The notes beneath the pieces were generated by a model, which was given only the letters and a program-made list of their open reading frames with translations, ran no database searches and was not told where the DNA came from. A DNA stretch of 64,000 nt from Sulfitobacter mediterraneus (lineage in GTDB: Bacteria; Pseudomonadota; Alphaproteobacteria; Rhodobacterales; Rhodobacteraceae), in assembly GCF_016801775.1 (NCBI RefSeq), contig NZ_CP069004.1, positions 2,542,001-2,606,000 of the forward strand, given 5' to 3'. This document shows positions 44,797-54,300 of the stretch, piece after piece (the first letter of the stretch is position 1; each line of letters begins with the position of its first letter). Both the position numbers and the translations under genes were made by a program.

Positions 44797-46725
44797 ATGA
44801 CCGACCGACCTGTCACCCCGCTGCTGGACCGCGCCAAGCGGCCCGCCGACCTCAAACAATTCAGCGATTCTGAACTGACCACGCTGGCCAGGGAACTGCG
44901 TCAGGAAACCATTTCTGCGGTTTCGGTAACCGGTGGGCATTTGGGGGCAGGTCTGGGTGTTGTTGAACTCACCGTCGCCCTGCATGCGGTCTTTGACACG
45001 CCACGCGACAAGATAATCTGGGACGTCGGGCATCAGTGTTATCCGCATAAAATCCTGACCGAGCGACGAGACCGCATTCGCACCCTGCGTCAGAAGGATG
45101 GGCTTAGCGGGTTCACCAAACGCAGTGAAAGCCCCTATGATCCTTTCGGCGCGGCCCACAGCTCAACCTCGATCAGCGCGGCACTTGGCTTTGCCGTGGC
45201 GCGGGATCTGGGCGGAAACATCCCCGAAGGGCTGGGCGATGCGATTGCAGTGATTGGCGATGGGTCGATCTCGGCCGGAATGGCCTATGAGGCGATGAAT
45301 AACGCGGGCCATCTGGGCAAGCGGATGATCGTCATTCTCAATGACAACGAGATGTCGATTGCGCCACCCGTTGGCGCAATGTCCAGCTATCTCAGCCGTC
45401 TTTATGCCGAAGAGCCTTTTCAGGATTTCAAAGCCGCCGCCAAAGGTGCAGTGAGCCTGTTGCCTGAGCCCTTCCGCGAAGGGGCGAAACGGGCCAAGGA
45501 CATCCTCAAGGGCATGGCCGTTGGCGGCACCTTGTTTGAACAACTTGGTTTCTCATACGTCGGGCCGATTGATGGACACGACATGAACCAACTGCTGCCC
45601 GTGCTGCGCACGGTCAAGGAACGCGCCACCGGGCCGATCCTGATCCATGTGCTGACCAAAAAGGGCAAGGGATACGCCCCCGCCGAGAAGGCCCGAGACA
45701 AGGGCCATGGTGTTGCCAAGTTCAATGTGGTCACGGGCGAGCAGAAAAAAGCGCCCTCCAACGCGCCAAGCTACACCTCGGTTTTTGCGCAAAGCTTGCT
45801 GCAAGAAGCGGCGGAAGACGACAAGATCTGCGCCGTGACCGCCGCCATGCCCGACGGCACCGGATTGAACCTCTTTGCAGAACGCTATCCCTCGCGGTGC
45901 TTCGATGTGGCGATTGCCGAACAGCATGGCGTGACCTTCTGTGCCGCGCTGGCCGCAGGCGGAATGAAACCCTTTTGCACGATGTATTCGACCTTCCTTC
46001 AGCGCGGGTATGATCAGGTGGTGCATGACGTGGCGATCCAGCGTTTGCCGGTCCGTTTCGCCATTGACCGCGCCGGACTGGTGGGCGCGGATGGCGCGAC
46101 CCATGCAGGCGCTTTCGATATCGCCTATCTGGCCAACCTGCCGGGGTTTGTGGTCATGGCCGCTGCCGACGAGGCGGAACTGAAACATATGGTCGCCACC
46201 GCAGCGGCTCACGACGACGGACCCATCGCCTTTCGTTTTCCCCGTGGCGAAGGGCGCGGCGTTGATATGCCGGAGCGTGGCGCGCCGATTGAAATCGGCA
46301 AGGGCCGGATGATCACCCAAGGGTCCAAAGTGGCGCTGTTGTCCTTCGGAACACGGCTGGAAGAGGTCGAAAAAGCCGCCGAAGCATTGGAGGCCAAAGG
46401 CATCACACCGACGATTGCCGATGCCCGTTTTGCCAAACCACTGGACCGCGATTTGATCCTGTCATTGGCCGCGGATCACGAGGCACTGATCACCATCGAA
46501 GAGGGCGCTGTTGGCGGCTTTGGCAGCCATGTAGCGCAGCTGCTTGCAGATGAGGGTGTGTTTGACGAGGGGCTGAAGTACCGCTCCATGGTCTTGCCGG
46601 ACACGTTTATTGATCAAGCCAGCCCGGCAGACATGTATGCCGTGGCCGGAATGAACGCCGAACACATCGAGGCAAAGGTTTTGGAGGTTCTGGGCATTGC
46701 CAGCCTTGGGGCGCAGCGGGCCTAG
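44797..46725 (+). CDS. dxs: 1-deoxy-D-xylulose-5-phosphate synthase
   Basis: 642 residues; TPP-dependent condensation of pyruvate and glyceraldehyde-3-phosphate, the entry step of the MEP isoprenoid pathway. Motifs [38 protein letters not shown] (TPP), YVGPIDGHD and [22 protein letters not shown]. Strong GGAGGGGGG ribosome site. Follows ispA by 21 nt; its TAG stop shares CTAG with the stop of the convergent channel gene. Confidence 0.96.
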   Translation: MTDRPVTPLLDRAKRPADLKQFSDSELTTLARELRQETISAVSVTGGHLGAGLGVVELTVALHAVFDTPRDKIIWDVGHQCYPHKILTERRDRIRTLRQKDGLSGFTKRSESPYDPFGAAHSSTSISAALGFAVARDLGGNIPEGLGDAIAVIGDGSISAGMAYEAMNNAGHLGKRMIVILNDNEMSIAPPVGAMSSYLSRLYAEEPFQDFKAAAKGAVSLLPEPFREGAKRAKDILKGMAVGGTLFEQLGFSYVGPIDGHDMNQLLPVLRTVKERATGPILIHVLTKKGKGYAPAEKARDKGHGVAKFNVVTGEQKKAPSNAPSYTSVFAQSLLQEAAEDDKICAVTAAMPDGTGLNLFAERYPSRCFDVAIAEQHGVTFCAALAAGGMKPFCTMYSTFLQRGYDQVVHDVAIQRLPVRFAIDRAGLVGADGATHAGAFDIAYLANLPGFVVMAAADEAELKHMVATAAAHDDGPIAFRFPRGEGRGVDMPERGAPIEIGKGRMITQGSKVALLSFGTRLEEVEKAAEALEAKGITPTIADARFAKPLDRDLILSLAADHEALITIEEGAVGGFGSHVAQLLADEGVFDEGLKYRSMVLPDTFIDQASPADMYAVAGMNAEHIEAKVLEVLGIASLGAQRA

Positions 46726-47513
46726 GGCTTTTTCTGCTGCTCCAAAAGCTGTGCCAATTGCCCCTCAATCACCAGCAAACGCGCGGTGACGTCATCGCGG
46801 TAGGCCCCGGTTTCGGCGTCCGCTTCTTCGTGGTGGGCGTCTTGCATGGAATTCACGATCAGACCCACCAAGAGGTTCACCACGGCAAAAGTGGTGACCA
46901 TGATGAAGGGAATGAAGAACATCCAAGCGAGTGGGTACACCTCCATCACCGGACGCACGATGCCCATTGACCAGCTTTCAAGTGTCATGATCTGGAACAG
47001 GGAATAGGCCGACAGGCCCAGCGTGCCAAACCAGTCAGGAAAGCTTGCCGCAAAAAGCTTGGTCGAGATCACCGATCCGATGTAAAAAATCAGCGCCATC
47101 AGGGAAAAGACCGAGGCCATGCCGGGCAAGGCGGTGATGAACCCTTCGACAACGCGGCGCAGACGCGGCGCGGCGGAAACCAGTCGCAGCACCCGCAGGA
47201 TGCGCAATGCCCGCAACGCCGAGAAACCCTGAGCCGCAGGCACCAAAGACACGCCAACAATGACAAAATCAAAGATGTTCCATCCGTCGCGGAAAAACCG
47301 AAGCCGGTAGGCGAACAATTTGGCCAGCAACTCCAGCACAAAAATAGCAAGACACAGCCTGTCCAACGTCAGGATCAAACCACCGGCGACATCCATCGCG
47401 GTCCTGGAGGTCTCAAGGCCAAGCAGCACGGCATTGAAAACAATCACCGACATAATTGCGGTGCCAAATTTTTTCGCCGCCAAAAACGCCTGAAGTCGTT
47501 GCTGTACCGTCAT
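46722..47513 (-). CDS. NaChBac-type voltage-gated sodium channel
   Basis: 263 residues, six-helix ion channel subunit that forms tetramers. The S4 voltage sensor has arginines every third residue ([20 protein letters not shown], about residues 102-121). The pore holds the selectivity filter TLESWSM, the same as in well-studied bacterial Nav channels, and the C-terminus is a likely coiled coil ([19 protein letters not shown]). AGGA is close to the ATG at 47513. Confidence 0.9.
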   Translation of the reverse strand: MTVQQRLQAFLAAKKFGTAIMSVIVFNAVLLGLETSRTAMDVAGGLILTLDRLCLAIFVLELLAKLFAYRLRFFRDGWNIFDFVIVGVSLVPAAQGFSALRALRILRVLRLVSAAPRLRRVVEGFITALPGMASVFSLMALIFYIGSVISTKLFAASFPDWFGTLGLSAYSLFQIMTLESWSMGIVRPVMEVYPLAWMFFIPFIMVTTFAVVNLLVGLIVNSMQDAHHEEADAETGAYRDDVTARLLVIEGQLAQLLEQQKKP

Positions 47514-47579
47514 ATTCCTGCCTATGCCACTTTTGCCCCTATATGGCGTTGGCCGGGTGCCGGAACAAGCCCGCACGGA

Positions 47580-48164
47580 TCAAAGCAATGAGACCCCCGC
47601 AAATATGCTGAGCGCAACAGCGCAATACCCCAAAAGCACGTAGACCCCGTCATGTGTCAAAAGTCCAAAGACCAGCAACGCGACGGTGGCCGCCCCGATC
47701 GAGGTGACCAAAGGCAGGATTTCCAACAAGGGCCAAGCCAGTGGGAGTGCGGCGCAAATGGCCAGGGTGATCCAACGCATCACACTTCTGGTCAGAAATT
47801 GCAGCCGCATCTGCGAATGTCGGTCCAGAAACGCGCAGGGTTTTCGCATCCAACGCACCGCCTGAAGCAATCGCTCGGATCGAAAACGCTGACGCAACAG
47901 GATTTCCGGCAACCAAATACGTTTGCGCCCGGACAATGCCTGCACGGCCATCGTGACAATGATCATCGCCGCGAGGCTTGGCATCCCCGGAATTCCGGAA
48001 AGTGGCGATACCATCAGCAGCGCAATAAGCAAAATAAAGGGTGTGATCGCCCGGTTGCCAAACTGGCGCAGCAGATCGCGAAAGGACACTTTGCGATCCT
48101 GCCCCGCCTCTTCCAAACCATCGAGCATTTCTGTCAGTCTATGGTCTGTATCAGGCGCGGGCAT
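47580..48164 (-). CDS. exoD: ExoD-family exopolysaccharide protein
   Basis: 194 residues with membrane segments in the middle and C-terminal part and the family text LLRQFGNRAITPFILLIALLMVSPLSGIPGMPS. ExoD of Sinorhizobium meliloti affects exopolysaccharide and nodule invasion; the molecular role is not known. It is 4 nt after the SDR-type gene and belongs to the polysaccharide group. Confidence 0.82.
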   Translation of the reverse strand: MPAPDTDHRLTEMLDGLEEAGQDRKVSFRDLLRQFGNRAITPFILLIALLMVSPLSGIPGMPSLAAMIIVTMAVQALSGRKRIWLPEILLRQRFRSERLLQAVRWMRKPCAFLDRHSQMRLQFLTRSVMRWITLAICAALPLAWPLLEILPLVTSIGAATVALLVFGLLTHDGVYVLLGYCAVALSIFAGVSLL

Positions 48165-48168
48165 GTGA

Positions 48169-49029
48169 TCAACTTGAGGTTTCCCGTTTCAAAAGGTCGG
48201 TCAGACCACTTCGATAATCGGGGTATTGCGGTTGCCAACCCAACGCCTCTTTGATCCGATTGTTCCTGACCTTCTTGCTTTCTGCATAAAAGCTGCGGGC
48301 CATCGGGGTCATCTCAGCGGTTTCAAAATCCATCGCTGGCGGCAATGGCACATCCAAAAGGGTGGCCGCATATCCGATAACATCTTGCGGCGGCGCGGGG
48401 TCATCATCGCACAGATTGTAGATCGCGCCGGGCTGCGGGGTGGCGATTGACAACTCAAGCGCCAGAGCGATGTCTTCCACATGAATTCGTGAGAACACCT
48501 GCCCCTTTTTGATGATCCGCCGTGCGGTGCCCTTGCGCACCTTTGCAAAGGGGCCGCGACCGGGGCCATAGATCCCGGCAAGACGGAAGATGTGCAGCGG
48601 CAAATCAGGGATTTCCTGCCACGCCGTCTCGGCGCTGACACGGGCCAATCCACGCTTTGTGGCGGGGGTCAAAGGCGTATCCTCATCTACCCAATCACCG
48701 CCGTGATCTCCGTAAACACCGGTTGTCGAAAGATACCCCGCCCAACGCAGATGCGGCGCTGCTGCGGCGATCTCATCGCGCAAAACGCCAAGCACCGGAT
48801 CGCCGTCTGGGCCTGGCCCTGCAGAGATCAGAATATGCGGCACCTGCGAAAAAAGCGGGGCGATATCCGTGCCGGGCCATAGCAGAGGTTCCACACCGGT
48901 CGCCGCAATGTCATCCAGTTTGTCCGCGCTGCGCGTTGTTCCGATGATCCGCCAGCCCTGCGGAATCAGCCGCTCGGCCAACGCGCGGGCGCTGTATCCG
49001 TGTCCCAAAGAAAGAAGCGTTTTGTCCAT
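48169..49029 (-). CDS. NAD-dependent epimerase/SDR (YeeZ-like)
   Basis: 286 residues, atypical extended SDR: GHGYSARALAERL in place of the classical GxxGxxG, STTGVYGDHGGDWVDEDTP, FRLAGIYGPGRGP. Related proteins lack the canonical YxxxK, as seems true here, so enzymatic function is uncertain. The ATG at 49029 is preferred over the TTG two codons earlier. Confidence 0.78.
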   Translation of the reverse strand: MDKTLLSLGHGYSARALAERLIPQGWRIIGTTRSADKLDDIAATGVEPLLWPGTDIAPLFSQVPHILISAGPGPDGDPVLGVLRDEIAAAAPHLRWAGYLSTTGVYGDHGGDWVDEDTPLTPATKRGLARVSAETAWQEIPDLPLHIFRLAGIYGPGRGPFAKVRKGTARRIIKKGQVFSRIHVEDIALALELSIATPQPGAIYNLCDDDPAPPQDVIGYAATLLDVPLPPAMDFETAEMTPMARSFYAESKKVRNNRIKEALGWQPQYPDYRSGLTDLLKRETSS

Positions 49030-49075
49030 CTGCAATACCTGCCCCTTTGCGCCCCGCGCATCAAGAGGGCAATGG

Positions 49076-49693
49076 TCATCTGAATCTGCCTGAGATCAGT
49101 ACTGACACCGTGCGCCAAAGCAATTTTATGTCCAGGCAAAGGCTTTGATTGCGCTGATAGATCAAATCCAGCTTTGCCTTGCACGGTACAAAAACCCGCG
49201 CATACACCGCATCTGTTTCGGACGCGGTGTAACAGTGTTGCAGGCGGTGCTCCTCCACTCCGTGACAAATGATGCTGGCCAGCCCCGTCACACCCGGACG
49301 GTTTTGCAGAACATCCGCGTAGAGATTCGGAAAACGCTCAACATAAGCCCGCAATGGCGGGCGCGGCCCGACAAAGCTCATGTCACCGCGCAGGATGTTC
49401 CACAATTGCGGCAGCTCATCCAACCGAAACCGTCGCAACCAACGGCCGCTTGGGGTCAATCGGTTGGCCTTGTCGCCGCCGGTCACCCCCTGATCATGGA
49501 TATCCTCTTTCATGCTCCGCAATTTCCAGAGCCTAAAGGCACGGTGCGGGGTTTTCATCCGTTCCGAGACAAAGAAAACCGGCCTGCCCTCGGCCGCCAA
49601 AAGCCACAGCAGCAAGACCACCATTGGGGCAATCAAAAGCGTGATCAACACCAGCGCCATCACCAGGTCAAACATGCGCTTGGACAGAGTCAT
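49076..49693 (-). CDS. Bacterial sugar transferase (undecaprenyl-phosphate type)
   Basis: 205 residues. One N-terminal membrane helix (LVMALVLITLLIAPMVVLLLWLL) and the sugar-transferase core (FRLWKLRSM, then GRWLRRFRLDELPQLWNILRGDMSFVGPRPPL). It loads the first sugar phosphate onto the lipid carrier for surface polysaccharide. It overlaps the upstream epimerase gene end by one base at 49693. Confidence 0.88.
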   Translation of the reverse strand: MTLSKRMFDLVMALVLITLLIAPMVVLLLWLLAAEGRPVFFVSERMKTPHRAFRLWKLRSMKEDIHDQGVTGGDKANRLTPSGRWLRRFRLDELPQLWNILRGDMSFVGPRPPLRAYVERFPNLYADVLQNRPGVTGLASIICHGVEEHRLQHCYTASETDAVYARVFVPCKAKLDLIYQRNQSLCLDIKLLWRTVSVLISGRFR

Positions 49694-50577
49694 CAAATGG
49701 CTCGGGCCTGCGGTTTTTCCCAACCGCGCCATTCCGCAACCAGATCATCAGGGCTCGCGCGTGGCACCCGAGCCCCCAGCACCTGACCAAGCACATCCAC
49801 GTTCAGCGTTACATCAGGGATCACATCATCCCCTGCGTCTCGATAGGTCCATGACAACCCCGCAGCATTCAAGAGCGTGCCTGCCTCTATCGCCCCGCGC
49901 AGCGCAACGTTCAAAACCGGCGGCACGTGTGGCATGAGGGTGAGCCGATGGATTATCGCAGCCAGATCGGCCCCCCCGATGTAACTGCGGCGCGGGGTCG
50001 TGCCGTCGGGCAATTGATCAAGCTGCATCGCATTGTGCCAACCGCCAAGGATTGCATCAGCGCCAGCCACATTGCCGATCCGCAGCGACGTGACAGGCTG
50101 ATCCAAAGCGATGCCGATGGCATGGGCTTCTTCCTCCATTCGCAATTTTGAACGTCCATAGGCACTGATCGGGCAGGGCCGGGTGGCTTCGCCCAAGGCA
50201 CCGGCCTGTTTGCCATAAATCGCGGCGGAAGATGCCAAAAACACCCGTGGGCATCCGGCGGCCTTTGCGGCCTGAACCGCGGCGCAGGCAAGATCGCTGT
50301 TCACTCCGAAATCGACAGGAGCTGTTGCCAGGCCATTCGGCACAACCCCAGCCAGACAAACCACCGCCCTTTTGCCCCGCGCCGCCACAATAAGAGCATT
50401 TCGATCCCTCAGAGGGTCAAACCACAAGTCCCCCATTCCAATTTGCCGGCTTTGGCCAATCAAACCATGACCGGCCGGCCAATACTGGCAACACATACGG
50501 CCCAACCGGCCGCCCGCGCCGAGCAGCAGAACCGGCCCATGTCTATCTGTGATCGTGGCGGTGCCTGAACCTATCAT
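49693..50577 (-). CDS. NAD-dependent epimerase/dehydratase
   Basis: 294 residues, extended SDR with LLLGAGGRLGRMC at the N-terminus and Tyr-x3-Lys in YGRSK; SSAAIYGKQAG precedes it. It probably alters a nucleotide sugar used by the adjacent sugar transferase, with which it is translationally coupled. The exact reaction is unknown. Confidence 0.8.
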   Translation of the reverse strand: MIGSGTATITDRHGPVLLLGAGGRLGRMCCQYWPAGHGLIGQSRQIGMGDLWFDPLRDRNALIVAARGKRAVVCLAGVVPNGLATAPVDFGVNSDLACAAVQAAKAAGCPRVFLASSAAIYGKQAGALGEATRPCPISAYGRSKLRMEEEAHAIGIALDQPVTSLRIGNVAGADAILGGWHNAMQLDQLPDGTTPRRSYIGGADLAAIIHRLTLMPHVPPVLNVALRGAIEAGTLLNAAGLSWTYRDAGDDVIPDVTLNVDVLGQVLGARVPRASPDDLVAEWRGWEKPQARAI

Positions 50578-50627
50578 TGCTTCAGGCTATCGGCGGAATG
50601 GTTAATAGATGATTGATATCTGAACCG

Positions 50628-51875
50628 TCAGAGTGCGATCCGCTTGTCCTTGGGCACAAGCGCGTTGATCTGCGCAATATGTTCGGGAAGGCATTTGGTC
50701 AGGAAATCATATTGCGCAACCGCATGCGCCCGTGCCGCGCCGCCCAGACGGGCAAAGTCATCGGGCCGCGCCAGCACATCCACCACTTGCGCGGCCAGCG
50801 CATCATGGTCAAAGAAATCAACAAGCATCCCGGTTTCGCCATGGGTCACAGCCTCGCGCACGGAAGGAACATCAGAAGCCACGATCTTTGCCCCCATCGA
50901 CATCGCCTCAAGCAAGGACCACGACAAAACAAAAGGCATCGACAGATAGATGTGGCAACTGCTGATCTGGATCAGCTTGCAAAAATGGTCATAGGGCACC
51001 TGCCCCAGAAAATGCAGGCGCTCCCAATTGAGATCTTTGCCAACTTCGGCCTCCATCTCTGCACGCAATCCGCCCGGCGTCTTGGCCTTACCGCCGTAGG
51101 ACACATCATTACCGCCCACGATCAGGATACGCGCATTGGGCCGTTCGCGTTGAATGCGCGGCAATGCCCGCATCAATGTGTGAAACCCGCGCGTGCGTTC
51201 CAGATTGCGCGCGACATAGGTTACCACCTCATCTTGCGCCGTCAGGGGCTTGTCCAATCGTCCCAGTCCAACCTCTGCTGTTGGGTCAGGCTGCAGCAAA
51301 TCCGTGCGAATGCCATCATGGCAAACATAGAATTTCTCGTGAAACCGTTTGGGAAACCGATCCTTTTGCCAAACCGTCGGACATTGGCCCAAATCAACTG
51401 TTTCGATATTGGCCAGAGGCACGGCGTTGCGGGCCTGCATTAAGAATGGTGCATGATCCGTTGGCGGCTCTGCTGGATCAAAGCCAACGGTCCCACCCGT
51501 CATGTTGTAGTAATATTCGAAGAATCCGATGATTGGCACATCTGGCCAGATCTGCTTGAAAAACGTCAGTTCCCCCCAACCGACATGCCCGATGACGATG
51601 TCAGGTTTGAACCCTTCCTCCTGCTCCAGCTTTCGCGCCGCCGTCGCCGCGCCAAAACCTGCACCAGTCGCCGCTTCCCACACCTTTGACAGGCCATAGG
51701 CATCTTTGGCTGGGGTCCGGTGCGGCTTGTAAATGCGGGTCTCGACACCAGGAAAAGATGGCGCATTTCGACGTTGGGTCAAAAAATAGATCCGATGCCC
51801 GCCCTGCGCTGCCAACCATTGCACAAGCTCGCGATATTGGCCCGGCATGTTCTGATGGACAAATAGGACATTCAT
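50628..51875 (-). CDS. Glycosyltransferase family 4
   Basis: 415 residues, GT-B fold. N-terminal MNVLFVHQNMPGQYRELV and a GT4 donor-binding part with the text FVLSWSLLEAMSMGAKIVASDVPSVREAV near the C-terminus. It should transfer a sugar in surface polysaccharide synthesis. The frame is open to 51989, but the family begins at 51875. Its gene is separated by 50 bp from the epimerase. Confidence 0.86.
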   Translation of the reverse strand: MNVLFVHQNMPGQYRELVQWLAAQGGHRIYFLTQRRNAPSFPGVETRIYKPHRTPAKDAYGLSKVWEAATGAGFGAATAARKLEQEEGFKPDIVIGHVGWGELTFFKQIWPDVPIIGFFEYYYNMTGGTVGFDPAEPPTDHAPFLMQARNAVPLANIETVDLGQCPTVWQKDRFPKRFHEKFYVCHDGIRTDLLQPDPTAEVGLGRLDKPLTAQDEVVTYVARNLERTRGFHTLMRALPRIQRERPNARILIVGGNDVSYGGKAKTPGGLRAEMEAEVGKDLNWERLHFLGQVPYDHFCKLIQISSCHIYLSMPFVLSWSLLEAMSMGAKIVASDVPSVREAVTHGETGMLVDFFDHDALAAQVVDVLARPDDFARLGGAARAHAVAQYDFLTKCLPEHIAQINALVPKDKRIAL

Positions 51876-52027
51876 ATCAAAGACCTGCGTTTGAGGGTGT
51901 TGTGCGCAGATAACCAAAGCGCGTTCACCTTGGCAACGCAACCGGACGTTTAACGCCACCTCTTTTTTGCGCTCTTTATCACGGAACAAGGCCGGACGCC
52001 TTCGAAATCACAACAAACGCGGCCCGC

Positions 52028-53020
52028 TCACTTGGTGTACATCTGCTTTTTGAAGGCTCTTGTCCGTTTCGTCGCGGCTGCACTGCCATCGTGGAAAGAC
52101 CCAAACCATTTGTCCCAAGGCATCTCTACTGTGCCGTAGTTGCATTCAAAATACCGATGATGCAGCTGATGAAAGAAATCACCCATCTTTGCCTTCTCCT
52201 GATTCCGGACCACCAGTTGATCAAAGCCGGAGTGTGAGAACACCGGATGCACCGATTGCACATAGCCATGAAACAGGACGTGGATCGGGTGACTGGGCAC
52301 GATCAGATGAATCGCAAAGTTCGTGTAAAACAGCAGGTGCTCAAATGGGTGCATTGAAATGCCGGACCACGGTCCAACATTGACATTCCGATGATGCAAG
52401 GCATGGGCATGCTTATATATCGCAGGCACATGCAACAGTCGATGAACCCAGTAAAAATGAAACGAAGACCAGATCACCAGAAACGGGAACAGCAACAAAA
52501 ACAAAACCGGATTGTCCGGGAACATCATCGCGGGCGCATGGCCGTTCGCCATCATCCAGAACACACCCCATTGGGCCGCCGTCCAAAGGGTGACACCACT
52601 GATCAAGGTCCAGAACATATTGTCCCAAACCTGATTGCCAAAGGTATAGGTGCCATTGCCACGGGCCAGATCACGTGCATCGTATTTGGTCTGGTTTCCC
52701 TGTTTTCGCCAATGGTAGAGCCACATATGCAGCCCGCCCGCACAGATAACCTGCGGCAGCAGATTGGCCAGCCACACCCGCACCATCCAACCGGCCTGAA
52801 AACTCTGCATCGTGTCTAACGCGGGCAGTAGCGTGAAATAGACGGCGACGGAAAACGCTGCGGTGATCGTGATGGTTGAAATGGTCAACCAATAGGCGGC
52901 ATACCACCGCAACACGGCCATGGGCTGCGGTGGCCAATCAAAAAGCGGGTTGTTTCGAACCGGCCCAGGATGATGGTGCCAGCGGTCCGCCTCTGCACCG
53001 ATATCCGGTTCAGTGGTCAT
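52028..53020 (-). CDS. Fatty acid hydroxylase / sterol desaturase superfamily protein
   Basis: 330 residues, several membrane spans and the histidine boxes that bind a di-iron centre (HRLLHVP, HALHHRN, HQLHHRYFE). Members hydroxylate or desaturate lipids. The start overlaps the aldolase gene end by 11 nt and has AAGGG 7 nt upstream, so the two are co-translated. The pairing with a class II aldolase is unusual. Confidence 0.85.
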   Translation of the reverse strand: MTTEPDIGAEADRWHHHPGPVRNNPLFDWPPQPMAVLRWYAAYWLTISTITITAAFSVAVYFTLLPALDTMQSFQAGWMVRVWLANLLPQVICAGGLHMWLYHWRKQGNQTKYDARDLARGNGTYTFGNQVWDNMFWTLISGVTLWTAAQWGVFWMMANGHAPAMMFPDNPVLFLLLFPFLVIWSSFHFYWVHRLLHVPAIYKHAHALHHRNVNVGPWSGISMHPFEHLLFYTNFAIHLIVPSHPIHVLFHGYVQSVHPVFSHSGFDQLVVRNQEKAKMGDFFHQLHHRYFECNYGTVEMPWDKWFGSFHDGSAAATKRTRAFKKQMYTK

Positions 53021-53765
53021 AATCGGACCCTTCACCGTCCAATATCGCTTTGAGTTCTGCCAGATGCCGCGCGTCTTGCTCGGGGTAATTCTCCAGCTCC
53101 TGCGCGGTCTTTTCGGCGATCTCGTCAGAAATGCGCCGCAGCGGCAAGCCGGTTTGCAGAGCCTTGATGTAGGTTTCTGCCGCCCGTTCGAAATAATAGA
53201 GCCTATTAAAGGTATCCGCGACTGTATCCCCGATCACCATTACCCCATGAGAGCCCATGACCATGACCTTTTGCTTGGGGTCCGTCAGCAGTTCCGCACA
53301 GCGCGCGCCCTCATCCTCAAAGGCCAGACCGCCGTAGTTTTCATCAATCACAACACGGTTAAAGAAAGTACAACAATTCTGATCAATCGGAGGCAGGCGA
53401 CTGTCTTGCAGACAGGCAAGAACGGTCGCGTAGATCGAATGCACGTGCATCACACAACGGGCATGCGCACAGGCGCGATGCACCCCGCCATGAAGACCCC
53501 AGGCCGTGGGATCAGGCGCATTAGGGCCTGATAATGTCTCTGGATCGTTGGCATCAACCATCAACAGATCACTGGCGCGGATACGGGAAAAATGAACTTG
53601 GTTTGGGTTCATCAGGAACTGCGTACCGTCGTCATTCACCGCAAGGGAAAAGTGGTTGGCGACCCCCTCATGCATGTCAAGGCGCGCGGTCCAGCGGAAT
53701 GCCGCAGCAAGATCCACCCGTTCTTGCCAGTGATCCATGTTTTGCCGAATTTGTGTCACGCTCAT
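53010..53765 (-). CDS. Class II aldolase/adducin family protein
   Basis: 251 residues with the fold's metal histidines in HGGVHRACAHARCVMHVHS and MGSHGVMVIG, plus ARLDMHEGVANHFSLAV near the N-terminus. Family members act on sugar phosphates (fuculose, ribulose) or as decarboxylases; the substrate here is unknown. AAGGGAC is before the ATG at 53765. It lies between the VOC gene and the hydroxylase gene. Confidence 0.85.
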   Translation of the reverse strand: MSVTQIRQNMDHWQERVDLAAAFRWTARLDMHEGVANHFSLAVNDDGTQFLMNPNQVHFSRIRASDLLMVDANDPETLSGPNAPDPTAWGLHGGVHRACAHARCVMHVHSIYATVLACLQDSRLPPIDQNCCTFFNRVVIDENYGGLAFEDEGARCAELLTDPKQKVMVMGSHGVMVIGDTVADTFNRLYYFERAAETYIKALQTGLPLRRISDEIAEKTAQELENYPEQDARHLAELKAILDGEGSDYDH

Positions 53766-53831
53766 GTTTTGTCCCTTCGTTTGTTTCACTCTGCCGGGAA
53801 GCCCGAAAAAGAACCTCTCAAAAAACGACAT

Positions 53832-54251
53832 TCAGAGTGGTCGACTGGCAACCCAGGCGTATCCATTCTCACACAAGATATAGGCTTCGCGCAGGCCGTG
53901 TGGTTTGTCTGTCGGCTCTTGTAAGACGGTGCCGCCCGCCGCTTCGGCCTTGGCACAAGCTGTTTCCGGGTCTGTGTCATACAGCCGGATCTCGATCCCG
54001 CCTCCACGTGGAGGGTTTTCGGGCAGAAGACCAAGCAGCGGATTGGAATGATAGGTGCCATCACTGTGCAGTTGGAAGACCTGATCGCCGTACTTTACGA
54101 TCGCAAAATCTGCGGTCGGCTGAAACGCCTTCATGCCAAAAACAGTGTCTAAAAAGGCGATTTGCGCCGAAACATCCCGCACCAAAAGGTTCAATCCGAT
54201 GCCCCGCAAACTGGCACCAAACTCCTCGGCTGAGACCTTGTCGAAATCCAT
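53832..54251 (-). CDS. VOC (glyoxalase/dioxygenase) superfamily protein
   Basis: 139 residues, one pair of beta-alpha-beta units of the VOC fold: LNLLVRDVSAQIAFLDTVFGMKAF, GGIEIRLYDTDPETACAKAEAAGGTVLQEPTDKPHGLREAYI. Function and metal ligands cannot be fixed. First gene of a likely three-gene operon with the aldolase and hydroxylase; its start lies 49 bp from the divergent adenine deaminase start. Confidence 0.82.
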   Translation of the reverse strand: MDFDKVSAEEFGASLRGIGLNLLVRDVSAQIAFLDTVFGMKAFQPTADFAIVKYGDQVFQLHSDGTYHSNPLLGLLPENPPRGGGIEIRLYDTDPETACAKAEAAGGTVLQEPTDKPHGLREAYILCENGYAWVASRPL

Positions 54252-54300
54252 CTGTTCTTTCCTCGGTTGAACCCGCTCAAACCGTGTGTCACCTTGGGCC

